Below are positions 16,853-24,084 of a stretch of 32,896 nucleotides of DNA, in pieces. The notes under the pieces were generated by a model. The model saw only the letters and a list, made by a program, of their open reading frames with translations, was not told where the DNA came from and searched no databases. Source of the DNA: Centipeda periodontii DSM 2778 (GTDB taxonomy: Bacteria > Bacillota > Negativicutes > Selenomonadales > Selenomonadaceae); NCBI RefSeq assembly GCF_000213975.1, contig NZ_GL892076.1, positions 2,443,809 to 2,476,704 of the forward strand, given 5' to 3'. The first letter of the stretch is position 1; every line of letters starts with the position of its first letter. The translations under genes and the position numbers were made by a program.

Positions 16853-16907
16853 GAAGGATATTGTATTTTCATTGTTATTCTGTGTAACAATTTTGGAGGG
16901 AACTGCC

Positions 16908-18245
16908 ATAAACTCATTGAAAAAGAAAGACCTCTTGACGCTCGGCTTTATGATGTTCTCCATCTACTTCGGCGCCGGCAATCTCATCTTCCCAACCGCG
17001 CTCGGACAGGCGGCGGGCGATCACACCTTGATCGCGATGCTGGGTTTCATGACGACGGGCGTCGGACTTCCGCTGCTCGGCATCACGGCGATCGCACTCG
17101 CGGGCGGCGAATACGCCTCTCTGCTCCACGAGAAGACGTGGCCGCGCTTTGCAACGGTACTGCTCGTCATCCTCTATCTCATCATCGGGCCGCTCTTCGC
17201 GATGCCGCGTACCGGTGCCGTTTCGTTCGAGATCGGCATCCGCCCGTTCCTCGGTGAGGAAAATCTCGGGCTCGGTCAGCTCATCTACACGGCGATTTTC
17301 TTTGCGACGTCCTACTATCTCGCGCTGAACCCGAACAAGATCATCGACCGCGTGGGCAAGATGCTGACACCTGCGCTCCTGCTCGTCCTTGCCATCCTCT
17401 TTGTGCAGGCGTTCCACGCCCCGCTCGGAAATATCCTTGCACCGACGGGCAGCTACATCGACGCACCGTTCGCACAGGGATTCCAGGACGGCTATCAGAC
17501 GATGGATCTGCTCGCCTCGATCGCCATCGGTGCGCTCATAGCGAACGCCGTGCGTCTGCGCGGGATCACGGACAGCCGCGCCATCGGCGCCGCGTGCCTC
17601 GTCTCGGGGCTCATCACAGTTACGCTGATGGCAGTGGTCTACGGCTCACTCGCTTACATCGGCGCGACGAGCGCATCCGTGCTCAGCCACTCGGAGAACG
17701 GCGGTCAGATTCTCTCGGGCGCGGTCGACATCTTCTTTGGTGCAGCAGGAAATCTGCTCCTTGCCGTTATCATCGGTCTCGCATGCCTGACGACCTGTTG
17801 CGGCATTACCTCGAGTGCCGCGATGTTCTTCAACAAGCTGCTGAAGGGGCGCGTTTCGTATGAACGCCTGCTCCTCTTCTCGATTCTCTTCAGCTTTGCC
17901 GCATCGAATATCGGTCTGACACAAATCATCGCCCTTGCGATTCCGTTCCTCGTCGTAATCTATCCGCTCATCATCGTGTTCGTCATTCTCTCGCTCTTCG
18001 ACCGCTTTATCGGATGGCGCAAGAGCATCTATCAGGGCGCGATGGCATTGACGCTCATTTTCTCACTGATCGACGGTCTGCATGCAGCAGGTCTGAGCAG
18101 CGCTCCGGTACACGCGCTGCTTGTAGAGTATATTCCGTTCTATGCAATCATGATGGGCTGGGTCTGTCCCGCAATCGTCGGTACACTCGTCGGCTTCGGC
18201 GTATCGCTCTTTCAGACAGCTCCGGTGACGGCGGAGGAAGCGTAA
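16908..18245 (+). CDS. brnQ: Branched-chain amino acid:cation symporter BrnQ, probable ATA start
   Basis: A 445-residue LIVCS-family transporter for leucine, isoleucine and valine, with about 12 hydrophobic segments. The N-terminus KKKDLLTLGFMMFSIYFGAG followed by NLIFP is the family signature. The frame is open far upstream, but similarity starts at the residues NSLKKKDLL. The ribosome binding site GGAGGG (16895-16900) has ideal spacing (8 bases after GGAGG) to ATA at 16908, exactly where Met is expected. The nearest ordinary start is TTG at 16917, which is 17 bases from GGAGG. The ATG at 16851 precedes the predicted transcription start. So either ATA is used, TTG is used, or the sequence has an ATG-to-ATA change. 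CodY is encoded 3 kb away and controls brnQ in other Firmicutes, but I found no convincing CodY box. Confidence 0.9.
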   Translation: MNSLKKKDLLTLGFMMFSIYFGAGNLIFPTALGQAAGDHTLIAMLGFMTTGVGLPLLGITAIALAGGEYASLLHEKTWPRFATVLLVILYLIIGPLFAMPRTGAVSFEIGIRPFLGEENLGLGQLIYTAIFFATSYYLALNPNKIIDRVGKMLTPALLLVLAILFVQAFHAPLGNILAPTGSYIDAPFAQGFQDGYQTMDLLASIAIGALIANAVRLRGITDSRAIGAACLVSGLITVTLMAVVYGSLAYIGATSASVLSHSENGGQILSGAVDIFFGAAGNLLLAVIIGLACLTTCCGITSSAAMFFNKLLKGRVSYERLLLFSILFSFAASNIGLTQIIALAIPFLVVIYPLIIVFVILSLFDRFIGWRKSIYQGAMALTLIFSLIDGLHAAGLSSAPVHALLVEYIPFYAIMMGWVCPAIVGTLVGFGVSLFQTAPVTAEEA

Positions 18246-18250
18246 GGAAG

Positions 18251-18298
18251 CAAAAGAGCGTCATCTGCATAAAAGTCTCGTGCAGATGACGCTTTTCT
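18251..18298. terminator. Bidirectional terminator between brnQ and dedA
   Basis: AGCGTCATCTGCA (18257-18269) and TGCAGATGACGCT (18281-18293) form a perfect 13-bp stem. TTTTCTT follows on the plus strand and CTTTTG on the minus strand, so it can serve both convergent genes. Confidence 0.9.
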
Positions 18299-18304
18299 TG
18301 TGCT

Positions 18305-18916
18305 TCAGCGCAGCCGACGCTTCTTTTTCTTCTTCCACTTGAGATAGAAATAGACGATCGCGATAACGGAGCAGATGACGAAGATGATGCTCGCCTCATG
18401 CCCGTACTCCATGAGATCCGTCCAGTTCTCGCCAAGCATCATGCCTGCGTAGATGATCGCCGCCGTCCACGGAAGGGATCCTGCGATGGTGTAGGTAAAG
18501 AAACGCTTCGTATCGACGCGTGCAAAGCCTGCGGGCAGCGAAATGAACGTGCGAATGACGGGCAGCATGCGGCTGAAAAACACCGCCTTGAGTCCATAGC
18601 GGTCGAACCAATCCTGCGCCGTATCGACGTGGGATTTTTTGATGAAGAAATATTTCCCGTACTTGTCTACGAACGGACGTCCGCCGCGCGCGCCGACCTC
18701 GTATGCAAAAACGGAGCCAAGGAGTCCGCCTGCCATACCCGCGAGCAGCGCCCCCTCAAACGACATATGGCCCGCAGAGATGAGATAGCCCGCAAAGCCG
18801 AGAATGAGTTCGCTTGGGATCGGAATGCAGGCGTTCTCTGCCGCCATGAGCACGACGACGGCGACATAGCCCCATGAGGAAATGAACGAAAGAAATATCT
18901 GAGAGAAATATTCCAC
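18305..18916 (-). CDS. DedA-family membrane protein
   Basis: A 203-residue inner-membrane protein of the DedA/VTT family. It has the conserved ENACIPIPSE near residue 27, a re-entrant glycine-rich stretch (GMAGGLLGSVFAYEVGARGG), and the signature FFSRMLPVIRTFISLPAGFA. A strongly basic tail (KWKKKKKRRLR) should lie in the cytoplasm. DedA proteins act in envelope lipid and carrier recycling, some as undecaprenyl-phosphate or phosphatidylethanolamine flippases; the substrate here is unknown. The start is GTG at 18916 with AAAGGAGA upstream. No separate promoter is obvious in the 36 bp after the tRNA terminator, so read-through from the tRNA operon is possible. Confidence 0.92.
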   Translation of the reverse strand: MEYFSQIFLSFISSWGYVAVVVLMAAENACIPIPSELILGFAGYLISAGHMSFEGALLAGMAGGLLGSVFAYEVGARGGRPFVDKYGKYFFIKKSHVDTAQDWFDRYGLKAVFFSRMLPVIRTFISLPAGFARVDTKRFFTYTIAGSLPWTAAIIYAGMMLGENWTDLMEYGHEASIIFVICSVIAIVYFYLKWKKKKKRRLR

Positions 18917-18952
18917 GGTAAAATCTCCTTTGGGTATGTGCGGTAACTCTAC

Positions 18953-18986
18953 AAAAAAATCCCCAGTGCAAATCTGTACTGGAGAT
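18953..18986 (-). terminator. Terminator of the tRNA-Glu/Asp/Phe operon
   Basis: ATCCCCAGT (18959-18967) and ACTGGAGAT (18978-18986) form a 9-bp stem with one G-U pair, followed on the minus strand by seven T. Confidence 0.85.
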
Positions 18987-18998
18987 CCAAATCCATGG

Positions 18999-19074
18999 TG
19001 GTGCCTCAGAGCGGAATCGAACCACTGACACGGGGATTTTCAGTCCCCTGCTCTACCAACTGAGCTACCGAGGC
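18999..19074 (-). tRNA. tRNA-Phe (GAA)
   Basis: Minus-strand 76-base cloverleaf: acceptor GCCTCGG/CTGAGGC with one mismatch-tolerant G-U pair, D-arm GCTCAGTTGGTAGAGC, anticodon GAA in CTGAAAA, T-loop GTTCGATTC and encoded CCA. Confidence 0.96.
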
Positions 19075-19085
19075 GAAAGGAAAAA

Positions 19086-19162
19086 TGGCGACCCGGATGG
19101 GACTTGAACCCACGACCTCCGCCGTGACAGGGCGGCATTCTAACCAACTAAACTACCGGGCC
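19086..19162 (-). tRNA. tRNA-Asp (GTC)
   Basis: Minus-strand 77-base cloverleaf: acceptor GGCCCGG/CCGGGTC (one G-U), anticodon GTC in CTGTCAC, T-arm GTGGGTTCAAGTCCCAT and encoded CCA. It is the middle gene of a three-tRNA transcript. Confidence 0.96.
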
Positions 19163-19168
19163 GAACTT

Positions 19169-19243
19169 TGGTGACGCGTACGGGATTCGAACCCGTGAAG
19201 CCGCCGTGAAAGGGCGGTGTCTTAACCACTTGACCAACGCGCC
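19169..19243 (-). tRNA. tRNA-Glu (TTC)
   Basis: Minus-strand 75-base cloverleaf: acceptor GGCGCGT/ACGCGTC (one G-U), anticodon TTC in CTTTCAC, T-arm CGGGTTCGAATCCCG and encoded CCA. It is the first gene after the promoter. Confidence 0.95.
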
Positions 19244-19255
19244 GAAATCATGAAT

Positions 19256-19288
19256 TGCGGCGGACTACCCGCGGGGGTATCCGCCGCA
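19256..19288 (-). other. Leader hairpin of the tRNA-Glu/Asp/Phe transcript
   Basis: TGCGGCGGA (19256-19264) and TCCGCCGCA (19280-19288) form a 9-bp stem, extended by an inner TACCC/GGGTA stem after a single bulge. It lies between the promoter and tRNA-Glu and would fold in the precursor RNA, perhaps as a processing signal. There is no T-run, so it is not a terminator. Confidence 0.5.
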
Positions 19289-19302
19289 CACTCACGAAGG
19301 CA

Positions 19303-19331
19303 ATTATATGGGATTTTTGACCGCTTGTCAA
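19303..19331 (-). promoter_or_regulatory. Promoter of the tRNA-Glu/Asp/Phe operon
   Basis: Minus-strand TTGACA (19326-19331) and TATAAT (19303-19308) at exactly 17-bp spacing, a full consensus housekeeping promoter located 35 bp after the codY stop. Confidence 0.93.
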
Positions 19332-19365
19332 CCTCTTTTATCTGCGCTATAATATGAACGCTTTG

Positions 19366-20196
19366 TCAAAGATTGACACCGCTGCCGAGATTCGCCCACT
19401 GGACATCGGAGGCATACTCCTCGAGTTCGGGCAGCTTCTCCATGAGGTAGGAATTCGTGACGCGCACGAACGTCCCCTTCATGCCGAGCGACTTCGACTC
19501 GATGACGCCCGCGGACTCAAATTTGCGGAGCGCGTTGACGATGACCGAGCGCGTGATCTTCGCCTCATCGGCAATGCGCGATGCGATCAGCCTGCCCTCG
19601 AACTTCCCTTGGCTCGCGAGCTCCTGCAGAATCGCGTGCGCCGCCTTGCGCTCGGAGTACGAAAGTGTTTCCACCGCAATGCGTACCGCCTCGCGCTGAC
19701 GCGCCTCGACCTCGTTCCGCTGCGCGGCGTCGCGCAGCATCTCCATACCGACTACGGTTGCGCCATATTCCGAGAGCAGGAGGTCAGGATCCCCGAACTC
19801 TTTCTTACCGCTTGCCACAACGAGAGTCCCCAGTCTGCGTCGTGGACCATAGATCGGTGTGATGACGATGTTCTGTTCACGAAACAGCTCCGCCATCTCT
19901 TTTTCATACGACGCACCGTCTGTATCCACGCGGATATTGGCGTGCGTCTCCTCCAGCCGATTGAGCCAGTCGACATACTTTCGCGGGAACTGCCCCAGCT
20001 CGATCGCCTCGTTCATCATGAGGTCGTCGTCATCATCGAAGAGAGCATATCCGCAAATTTTACCGCCCTCGTCCGTGATGTAGACGTTCGCCTCAAGGAC
20101 ATTGCTCAATACACGTGAAATCCCATCGTACTCAACGCTTTCCGAACGCTGAAGCAGACGATTGATTTGCCGTGTTTTTCCCAGCAACGTAATCAT
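19366..20196 (-). CDS. codY: GTP-sensing global repressor CodY
   Basis: A 276-residue CodY. The start MITLLGKTRQINRLLQ matches the family N-terminus and has GGGGGAT about 7 bases upstream; the frame stays open 18 codons further but without homology. The N-terminal GAF domain (about residues 1-155) binds branched-chain amino acids. The C-terminal winged helix contains the near-invariant block ASRIADEAKITRSVIVNALR followed by KFESAGVIESKSLGMKGTFV. It senses GTP and branched-chain amino acids and represses nutrient-acquisition genes. It is monocistronic here rather than in the Bacillus codVWXY arrangement. A brnQ gene about 3 kb away is a plausible target. Confidence 0.97.
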   Translation of the reverse strand: MITLLGKTRQINRLLQRSESVEYDGISRVLSNVLEANVYITDEGGKICGYALFDDDDDLMMNEAIELGQFPRKYVDWLNRLEETHANIRVDTDGASYEKEMAELFREQNIVITPIYGPRRRLGTLVVASGKKEFGDPDLLLSEYGATVVGMEMLRDAAQRNEVEARQREAVRIAVETLSYSERKAAHAILQELASQGKFEGRLIASRIADEAKITRSVIVNALRKFESAGVIESKSLGMKGTFVRVTNSYLMEKLPELEEYASDVQWANLGSGVNL

Positions 20197-20280
20197 CTGA
20201 ATCCCCCTCTTTCTCGAACTGTCCGCACAGTCCGAAACAAATAACCACACCCCGTAAAAGACATTTTTCCTTCTATAGAT

Positions 20281-20308
20281 ATAATACTACATTTTTTCCA
20301 AATATCAA
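20281..20308 (-). promoter_or_regulatory. Probable codY promoter
   Basis: Minus-strand TTGATA (20303-20308) and TATTAT (20281-20286) with 16-bp spacing, in an AT-rich region about 85 bp upstream of the codY start. Confidence 0.6.
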
Positions 20309-20402
20309 GAAAAACTTGAATGTTTTTCATTTTTAACGAATAAAATCCTACTATCGTCCCATAGGCTCAGGCAATCGTATGTGGAAAAATTTTCTCAGCA
20401 TC

Positions 20403-20431
20403 TTGCCTAATAGCGGGAATCGTAGTATAAT
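20403..20431 (+). promoter_or_regulatory. rpmB promoter
   Basis: TTGCCT (20403-20408) and TATAAT (20426-20431) with 17-bp spacing, about 50 bp before the rpmB ATG. The stretch between the codY and rpmB promoters shows nothing else convincing. Confidence 0.8.
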
Positions 20432-20483
20432 AGCACGGTATTGCGCGCGACTTGAGAGAAGTGCGCGTCGAGGAGGTGTAGCA

Positions 20484-20675
20484 ATGGCAAGTGTATGCGA
20501 GGTCTGCGGCAAGGGGCCGATGAGCGGCAACAACGTGAGCCACTCCCATGTGAAGACGAAACGCAAGTGGAAGCCGAATATTCAGCGTGTCCGCGCCCTT
20601 GTGAAGGGTGAGGTCAAACACGTCAATGTGTGCACACGCTGCCTGCGTTCCGGCAACGTCGAGCGTGCCGTGTAA
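20484..20675 (+). CDS. rpmB: 50S ribosomal protein L28 (bL28, C+ form)
   Basis: A 63-residue ribosomal protein of typical length. MASVCEVCGKGPMSGNNVSH at the N-terminus, then SHVKTKRKWKPNIQ and VCTRCLRSGNV. Two CxxC pairs (CEVC and CTRC) make it the zinc-binding C+ paralogue, a form often paired with a zinc-independent C- copy elsewhere in genomes. GAGGAGGTG precedes the ATG at good spacing; the longer upstream frame precedes or overlaps the promoter and is not used. It is followed by its own terminator. Confidence 0.97.
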   Translation: MASVCEVCGKGPMSGNNVSHSHVKTKRKWKPNIQRVRALVKGEVKHVNVCTRCLRSGNVERAV

Positions 20676-20694
20676 GCAATCAGTGCATAGAGAG

Positions 20695-20724
20695 AACCGT
20701 CCGGGAGATCGGGCGGTTTTTTCT
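20695..20724 (+). terminator. rpmB terminator
   Basis: AACCGTCCG (20695-20703) and CGGGCGGTT (20710-20718) form a 9-bp stem with one G-U pair, followed by six T. Confidence 0.88.
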
Positions 20725-20759
20725 TTAGGGATTACATGGAGAGCGAAAGGATTGGTCGA

Positions 20760-21308
20760 ATGAGCACGAATGTGAAAGAGATTCTTACAGCAAATGAGGC
20801 TTATGCCGCCGCATTTGGGGACAAGGGCGCACTCTCGCACCATCCGGCGCGCAGCATCGCCATCGTCACCTGTATGGACTGCCGCCTCGATCCGGCGAAG
20901 TTCGCAAATCTCACAGAAGGAGACGCCCATGTCATCCGCAACGCAGGCGGGCGCGTGACGGACGATGTCATTCGTTCCCTCCTCATCTCCTACAAGATGC
21001 TCGGGACAAAGGAATGGTTCATCATCCAGCACACACACTGTGGTATGCAGGGCTTTACGAACGAGGAGGCGCGCGACCTCTTTGCTGCGGATGCCGATGT
21101 GCATGGAATTGATGCAACGGAGGCGCACTACATCGACTTTATGCCGATCAGCGGTTCGATCGAGGAAAACCTCGTCCGCGATGTACGCCGTCTGCGCACG
21201 CATCCGCTCGTCCCCGCTTCGATTCGTATTCACGCCTATGTCTACGACGTGAACACGGGGCGCCTGAGCCGGGTGGAGGAAGCAGAGAAGATTGGAGCAG
21301 GGGAATAA
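20760..21308 (+). CDS. Beta-class carbonic anhydrase
   Basis: A 182-residue beta-carbonic anhydrase catalysing reversible CO2 hydration in the cytoplasm. Zinc ligands are Cys38, His91 and Cys94 (CMDCRLD and HTHCGM), with the Asp40-Arg42 dyad that gates the active site. VIRNAGGRVTDDVIRSLLIS is the family core. It resembles the short clade common in Firmicutes and actinobacteria rather than the longer CynT/Can type. The ATG at 20760 is preferred for its AAAGG upstream; an ATG at 20736 adds eight residues. It is separated from rpmB by a terminator, and its own promoter is not obvious. Confidence 0.92.
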   Translation: MSTNVKEILTANEAYAAAFGDKGALSHHPARSIAIVTCMDCRLDPAKFANLTEGDAHVIRNAGGRVTDDVIRSLLISYKMLGTKEWFIIQHTHCGMQGFTNEEARDLFAADADVHGIDATEAHYIDFMPISGSIEENLVRDVRRLRTHPLVPASIRIHAYVYDVNTGRLSRVEEAEKIGAGE

Positions 21309-21375
21309 GCGGACAAAAAAGATGCGCCAAGATGGTAGTGCTGGATTTATCAGGGCTTCCATAAGCCCATATGTG

Positions 21376-21408
21376 AAAAAGAACGCGTTGCACGACGCGT
21401 TCTTTTTT
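21376..21408. terminator. Terminator between carbonic anhydrase and the rib operon
   Basis: GAACGCGT (21381-21388) and ACGCGTTC (21395-21402), extended by flanking A/T pairs, make a strong stem with T-runs on both strands. It serves the two convergent transcripts. A smaller hairpin, GGGCTT/AAGCCC, sits just before at about 21352-21367. Confidence 0.88.
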
Positions 21409-21412
21409 CATG

Positions 21413-22147
21413 TCAAAGTTCTTCTGTCCTCACCCATTCATTCAGCTCTCTGCGCACGGTCTTCCAGTCGGGAAAATATTTATCCATGCGCGCGTAGAAC
21501 CGGGCGTCATGCCCTCGCACCCAGAGATGCGTGAGCTCATGTGTGATGACGTAGCGCAGGGCGCGCACATCGTACTGTGCGAGTTGGAGGTTGAGTGTAA
21601 TCGCCGCCGTGCGGACGTTGCAGCTGCCCCAGCGTGTCTTCATCGCGCGGATGCGCCAACGTGCGGCACGCTTACCGACGATGCGCTCACAGGCGGGTGC
21701 CTCGCGTTCGATTTCCACCCCAAGTTCCGCACGATAGAGTGCCACGATTGCCGCGCGGCGCATGTCTGTATCCGCGCCCTCGGGGATATAAAGCACGATC
21801 GCGTTGTCCGTGCGTTCCGCATAGGCTTTGCCGTGTATGAGCGGACGAATAACGAGCGGGTATTCCGTGCCCCAGAGTCGTATCCGCTCCCCATCAGCAT
21901 ACGTGCGTACGGGCTTTTCTGCATGCGCACAAATGCGCCGCCGGCGCTCGTCAATCCATGCACGCCTGCGGCGAACAAAGTTCTCGATCTCGCTCAGCGC
22001 CGTCCTCTGCGGCGCGCTCAGTTCGATGTGTCCGCCCTCGGTGGCGACGCGAAGGTAGAGATTCTTGATGTTCTTGTAGCGGATCACCGCCCGCAAACCA
22101 TCCACCGTGATCTCCTGCTCCCGCAGGAGGCGCACCTTCCGCCTCAT
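21413..22147 (-). CDS. YgjP-like zinc metallopeptidase (DUF45/PF01863)
   Basis: A 244-residue protein with the gluzincin-like motif HELTH at residues 203-207 and a third likely ligand, His213 (HELTHLWVRGHDARFY). The preceding KTRWGSCNVRTAAITLN block is the YgjP/SprT-like signature. The N-terminal half is a beta-rich domain typical of PF01863. The physiological substrate of this family is unknown. The ATG overlaps the hslO stop (ATGA), so it is translated from the same message as hslO. It is the last gene of the long leftward operon. Confidence 0.88.
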   Translation of the reverse strand: MRRKVRLLREQEITVDGLRAVIRYKNIKNLYLRVATEGGHIELSAPQRTALSEIENFVRRRRAWIDERRRRICAHAEKPVRTYADGERIRLWGTEYPLVIRPLIHGKAYAERTDNAIVLYIPEGADTDMRRAAIVALYRAELGVEIEREAPACERIVGKRAARWRIRAMKTRWGSCNVRTAAITLNLQLAQYDVRALRYVITHELTHLWVRGHDARFYARMDKYFPDWKTVRRELNEWVRTEEL

Positions 22148-23043
22148 TTGCCCGCGCGCATCGCACGCATCTTCTGCGCGACGTTGTAGATAGCGCTCAG
22201 ATCCGCGCGGTCAAATGTATATGCCTCGTTGCAGAAGTGGCATTTCACCTCTGCCGTGCCGTCGTCACGCAGCGCACGCAGATCCTCCTCGCCGAGCGTC
22301 AGCAGACGATCGGTGATGTAGTTCTTCGAGCAGTTGCAGCGAAAGGCAAGGTCGGTGGTCGAAAGGAGCTTCACATCATCGAAGCCGCCGAGAATCTTGC
22401 CGATGATGCCCGCTGCATCCAGTCCCTCCTCGACCATATGGGAAACGGAGGAAATGCCCTTTAGGTTTTCCTCGAGTCGATCGATCGTCTCATCGGATGC
22501 GCCCGGCATCGGCTGGATGAGAAAGCCGCCCGCGCCGAGACATTGCAGTTCGGGGCTGACGAGCACGCCGAGCCCGATGGATGACGGTGTCTGCTCGGAG
22601 GTGTAGAGGTAGGCGATAAGATCGTCGGCAATTTCTCCGTTTGTGATGTCAACGCTGCCCGTCACAGGCTCTTTCAGTCCCGTGAAGCGCGTGACGGAGA
22701 GAATCCCCGCGCCGATACCGCCGCCCACATCGATCTTACCGTGCGCGTTGAGCGGGAGATTGACATGCGGATGGTCGACATAGCCGCGTACAGAGCCCTC
22801 CGCCGTCGCGTCCGCTGTCACCGTGCCGAGGGGGCCGTCTCCCTTGAACTTCACGGTGACAGATTCCTTGTTCTTGAGATTCGCGGCAAAGAGGAGCGCC
22901 CCCGTCATCGTGCGCCCAAGTGCCGCCGCTGCAACGGGATAACAGTCATGCCGCCGCATCGCCTCGGCGACCGCATCCGTCGTCACCGCCGCAAACGCGC
23001 GCAGCTGCCCATGCGCCGCTGTCGCCTTAACGAGCTGATCCAT
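22144..23043 (-). CDS. hslO: Redox-regulated chaperone Hsp33
   Basis: A 299-residue Hsp33 of normal length. The N-terminal substrate-binding domain begins MDQLVKATAAHGQLRAFAA and includes GRTMTGALLFAANLK. The C-terminal redox switch holds the four zinc cysteines in CNCSKN and KCHFCNEAYTF, a CxC plus CxxC pair. Oxidation releases zinc and activates holdase activity. It lies 7 bp after the phosphoesterase gene and overlaps the YgjP-like gene. An oxidative-stress chaperone suits an anaerobe exposed to oxygen; its place in the riboflavin operon is the unusual part. Confidence 0.96.
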   Translation of the reverse strand: MDQLVKATAAHGQLRAFAAVTTDAVAEAMRRHDCYPVAAAALGRTMTGALLFAANLKNKESVTVKFKGDGPLGTVTADATAEGSVRGYVDHPHVNLPLNAHGKIDVGGGIGAGILSVTRFTGLKEPVTGSVDITNGEIADDLIAYLYTSEQTPSSIGLGVLVSPELQCLGAGGFLIQPMPGASDETIDRLEENLKGISSVSHMVEEGLDAAGIIGKILGGFDDVKLLSTTDLAFRCNCSKNYITDRLLTLGEEDLRALRDDGTAEVKCHFCNEAYTFDRADLSAIYNVAQKMRAMRAGK

Positions 23044-23050
23044 AGTTCCC

Positions 23051-23614
23051 TTACCAATCCAGCGCGAGTTCGTGCAGAACGTCGCCCGTATCTATGTCAA
23101 AAATCCGTATCGTACCATCCTCAAGGACGGCAACGGTATTGCGCCCGTCGGGACGCTTCGAGAGCGCAGCGGAGCCGGGATTGAGAAAGACGGTATTGCC
23201 GCGCTTTTCGAGTACGGTCACATGAATATGTCCGCTGATGAAAAGATCCGCCTTGAGGTGTTTCGCCATCGCGTCTTTTTCCGCATCCGTCATCACGGCA
23301 TCACCGTGCGTGACGATGATCCGCCGCCCCTCCCAAAAAACGTAGGCATAGGGGGACATAAGTGGGACTTCGAGGCAGCTCGCGTCCACGTCGGAGTCGC
23401 AGTTGCCCTTGGCGATGATGACGGGGATCTCCGAGGCGTTGATGCGCTCGATCAGCCCCATCGGATTGTAGTCCGCCTTCATCGGGTTGCGCGGCCCGTG
23501 GTAGGCAACATCGCCCGCATGGAGGATCAGGTCGGCGCCCGTGAAGAACTTCTCGCACGCACGTACCCATGCACCCTCATGTCCGTGCGTATCGCTGAGT
23601 ATTCCGATCTTCAT
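23051..23614 (-). CDS. YfcE/MJ0936-type metallophosphoesterase
   Basis: A 187-residue calcineurin-like phosphodiesterase. Metal-binding motifs are in order: MKIGILSDTHGHEGAW (DxH), LHAGDVAY (GD), IIAKGNCDSD (GNCD), VTHGD and SGHIHV. This is the short YfcE/MJ0936 class, which hydrolyses phosphodiesters in vitro and whose physiological substrate is usually unknown. The start MKIGIL lies four bases past the ribH stop, so coupling to ribH is likely; the frame stays open upstream inside ribH but without homology. An FMN- or nucleotide-related substrate is a guess from position only. Confidence 0.9.
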   Translation of the reverse strand: MKIGILSDTHGHEGAWVRACEKFFTGADLILHAGDVAYHGPRNPMKADYNPMGLIERINASEIPVIIAKGNCDSDVDASCLEVPLMSPYAYVFWEGRRIIVTHGDAVMTDAEKDAMAKHLKADLFISGHIHVTVLEKRGNTVFLNPGSAALSKRPDGRNTVAVLEDGTIRIFDIDTGDVLHELALDW

Positions 23615-23618
23615 AGGC

Positions 23619-24083
23619 TCACAGCTTTCCGAGGAGACTTGCCATCTCCATCGCCGCCATCGCCGCATCTGCGCCCTTGTTGCCCGCCTTCGTGCCCGCG
23701 CGCTCAATCGCCTGCTCGATGTTCTCCGTCGTCACCACACCGAAGATCGTCGGCACGCCCGTCTGGAGTCCGACCTGCGCCACGCCCTTCGACACCTCAT
23801 TGCAGACGTAGTCGTAGTGCGTCGTCGAGCCGCGAATGACCGCACCGAGGCAGAGCACCGCATCGTACTTGCCGCTCTCCGCCATCTTCTTTGCCACAAG
23901 CGGGATCTCGAACGCACCCGGCACCCACGCCACGTCAATGTCGTCGTCCGCCGTTTCGTGACGATGCAGCGTATCGAGTGCACCGCCGACCAGCTTACTC
24001 ACAATGAACTCGTTGAAGCGTGCCGCAACAATGCCGAATTTAAGTCCCCTACCGCTGATATAGCCTTCAATCATATTAGCCAT
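23619..24083 (-). CDS. ribH: 6,7-dimethyl-8-ribityllumazine synthase
   Basis: A 154-residue lumazine synthase (beta subunit of riboflavin synthase), which condenses the butanone phosphate made by RibB with the ribitylamino-pyrimidine. Motifs: [44 protein letters not shown] with the catalytic His, and [17 protein letters not shown]. The start chosen is MANMIEG with GGAGG 8 bases upstream; that site lies in the last codons of ribBA. It should assemble as a pentamer or 60-mer. Confidence 0.96.
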   Translation of the reverse strand: MANMIEGYISGRGLKFGIVAARFNEFIVSKLVGGALDTLHRHETADDDIDVAWVPGAFEIPLVAKKMAESGKYDAVLCLGAVIRGSTTHYDYVCNEVSKGVAQVGLQTGVPTIFGVVTTENIEQAIERAGTKAGNKGADAAMAAMEMASLLGKL

Positions 24084-24084
24084 C

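Noticed and set aside
16725-16905. CodY box upstream of brnQ
   Set aside because: Candidate AATTCTCAAATTCAA and others differ from AATTTTCWGAAAATT at four or more positions, which is not convincing.
16740-16907. Longer BrnQ start at 16740 or 16851
   Set aside because: Both lie upstream of or within the promoter and encode residues without family similarity.
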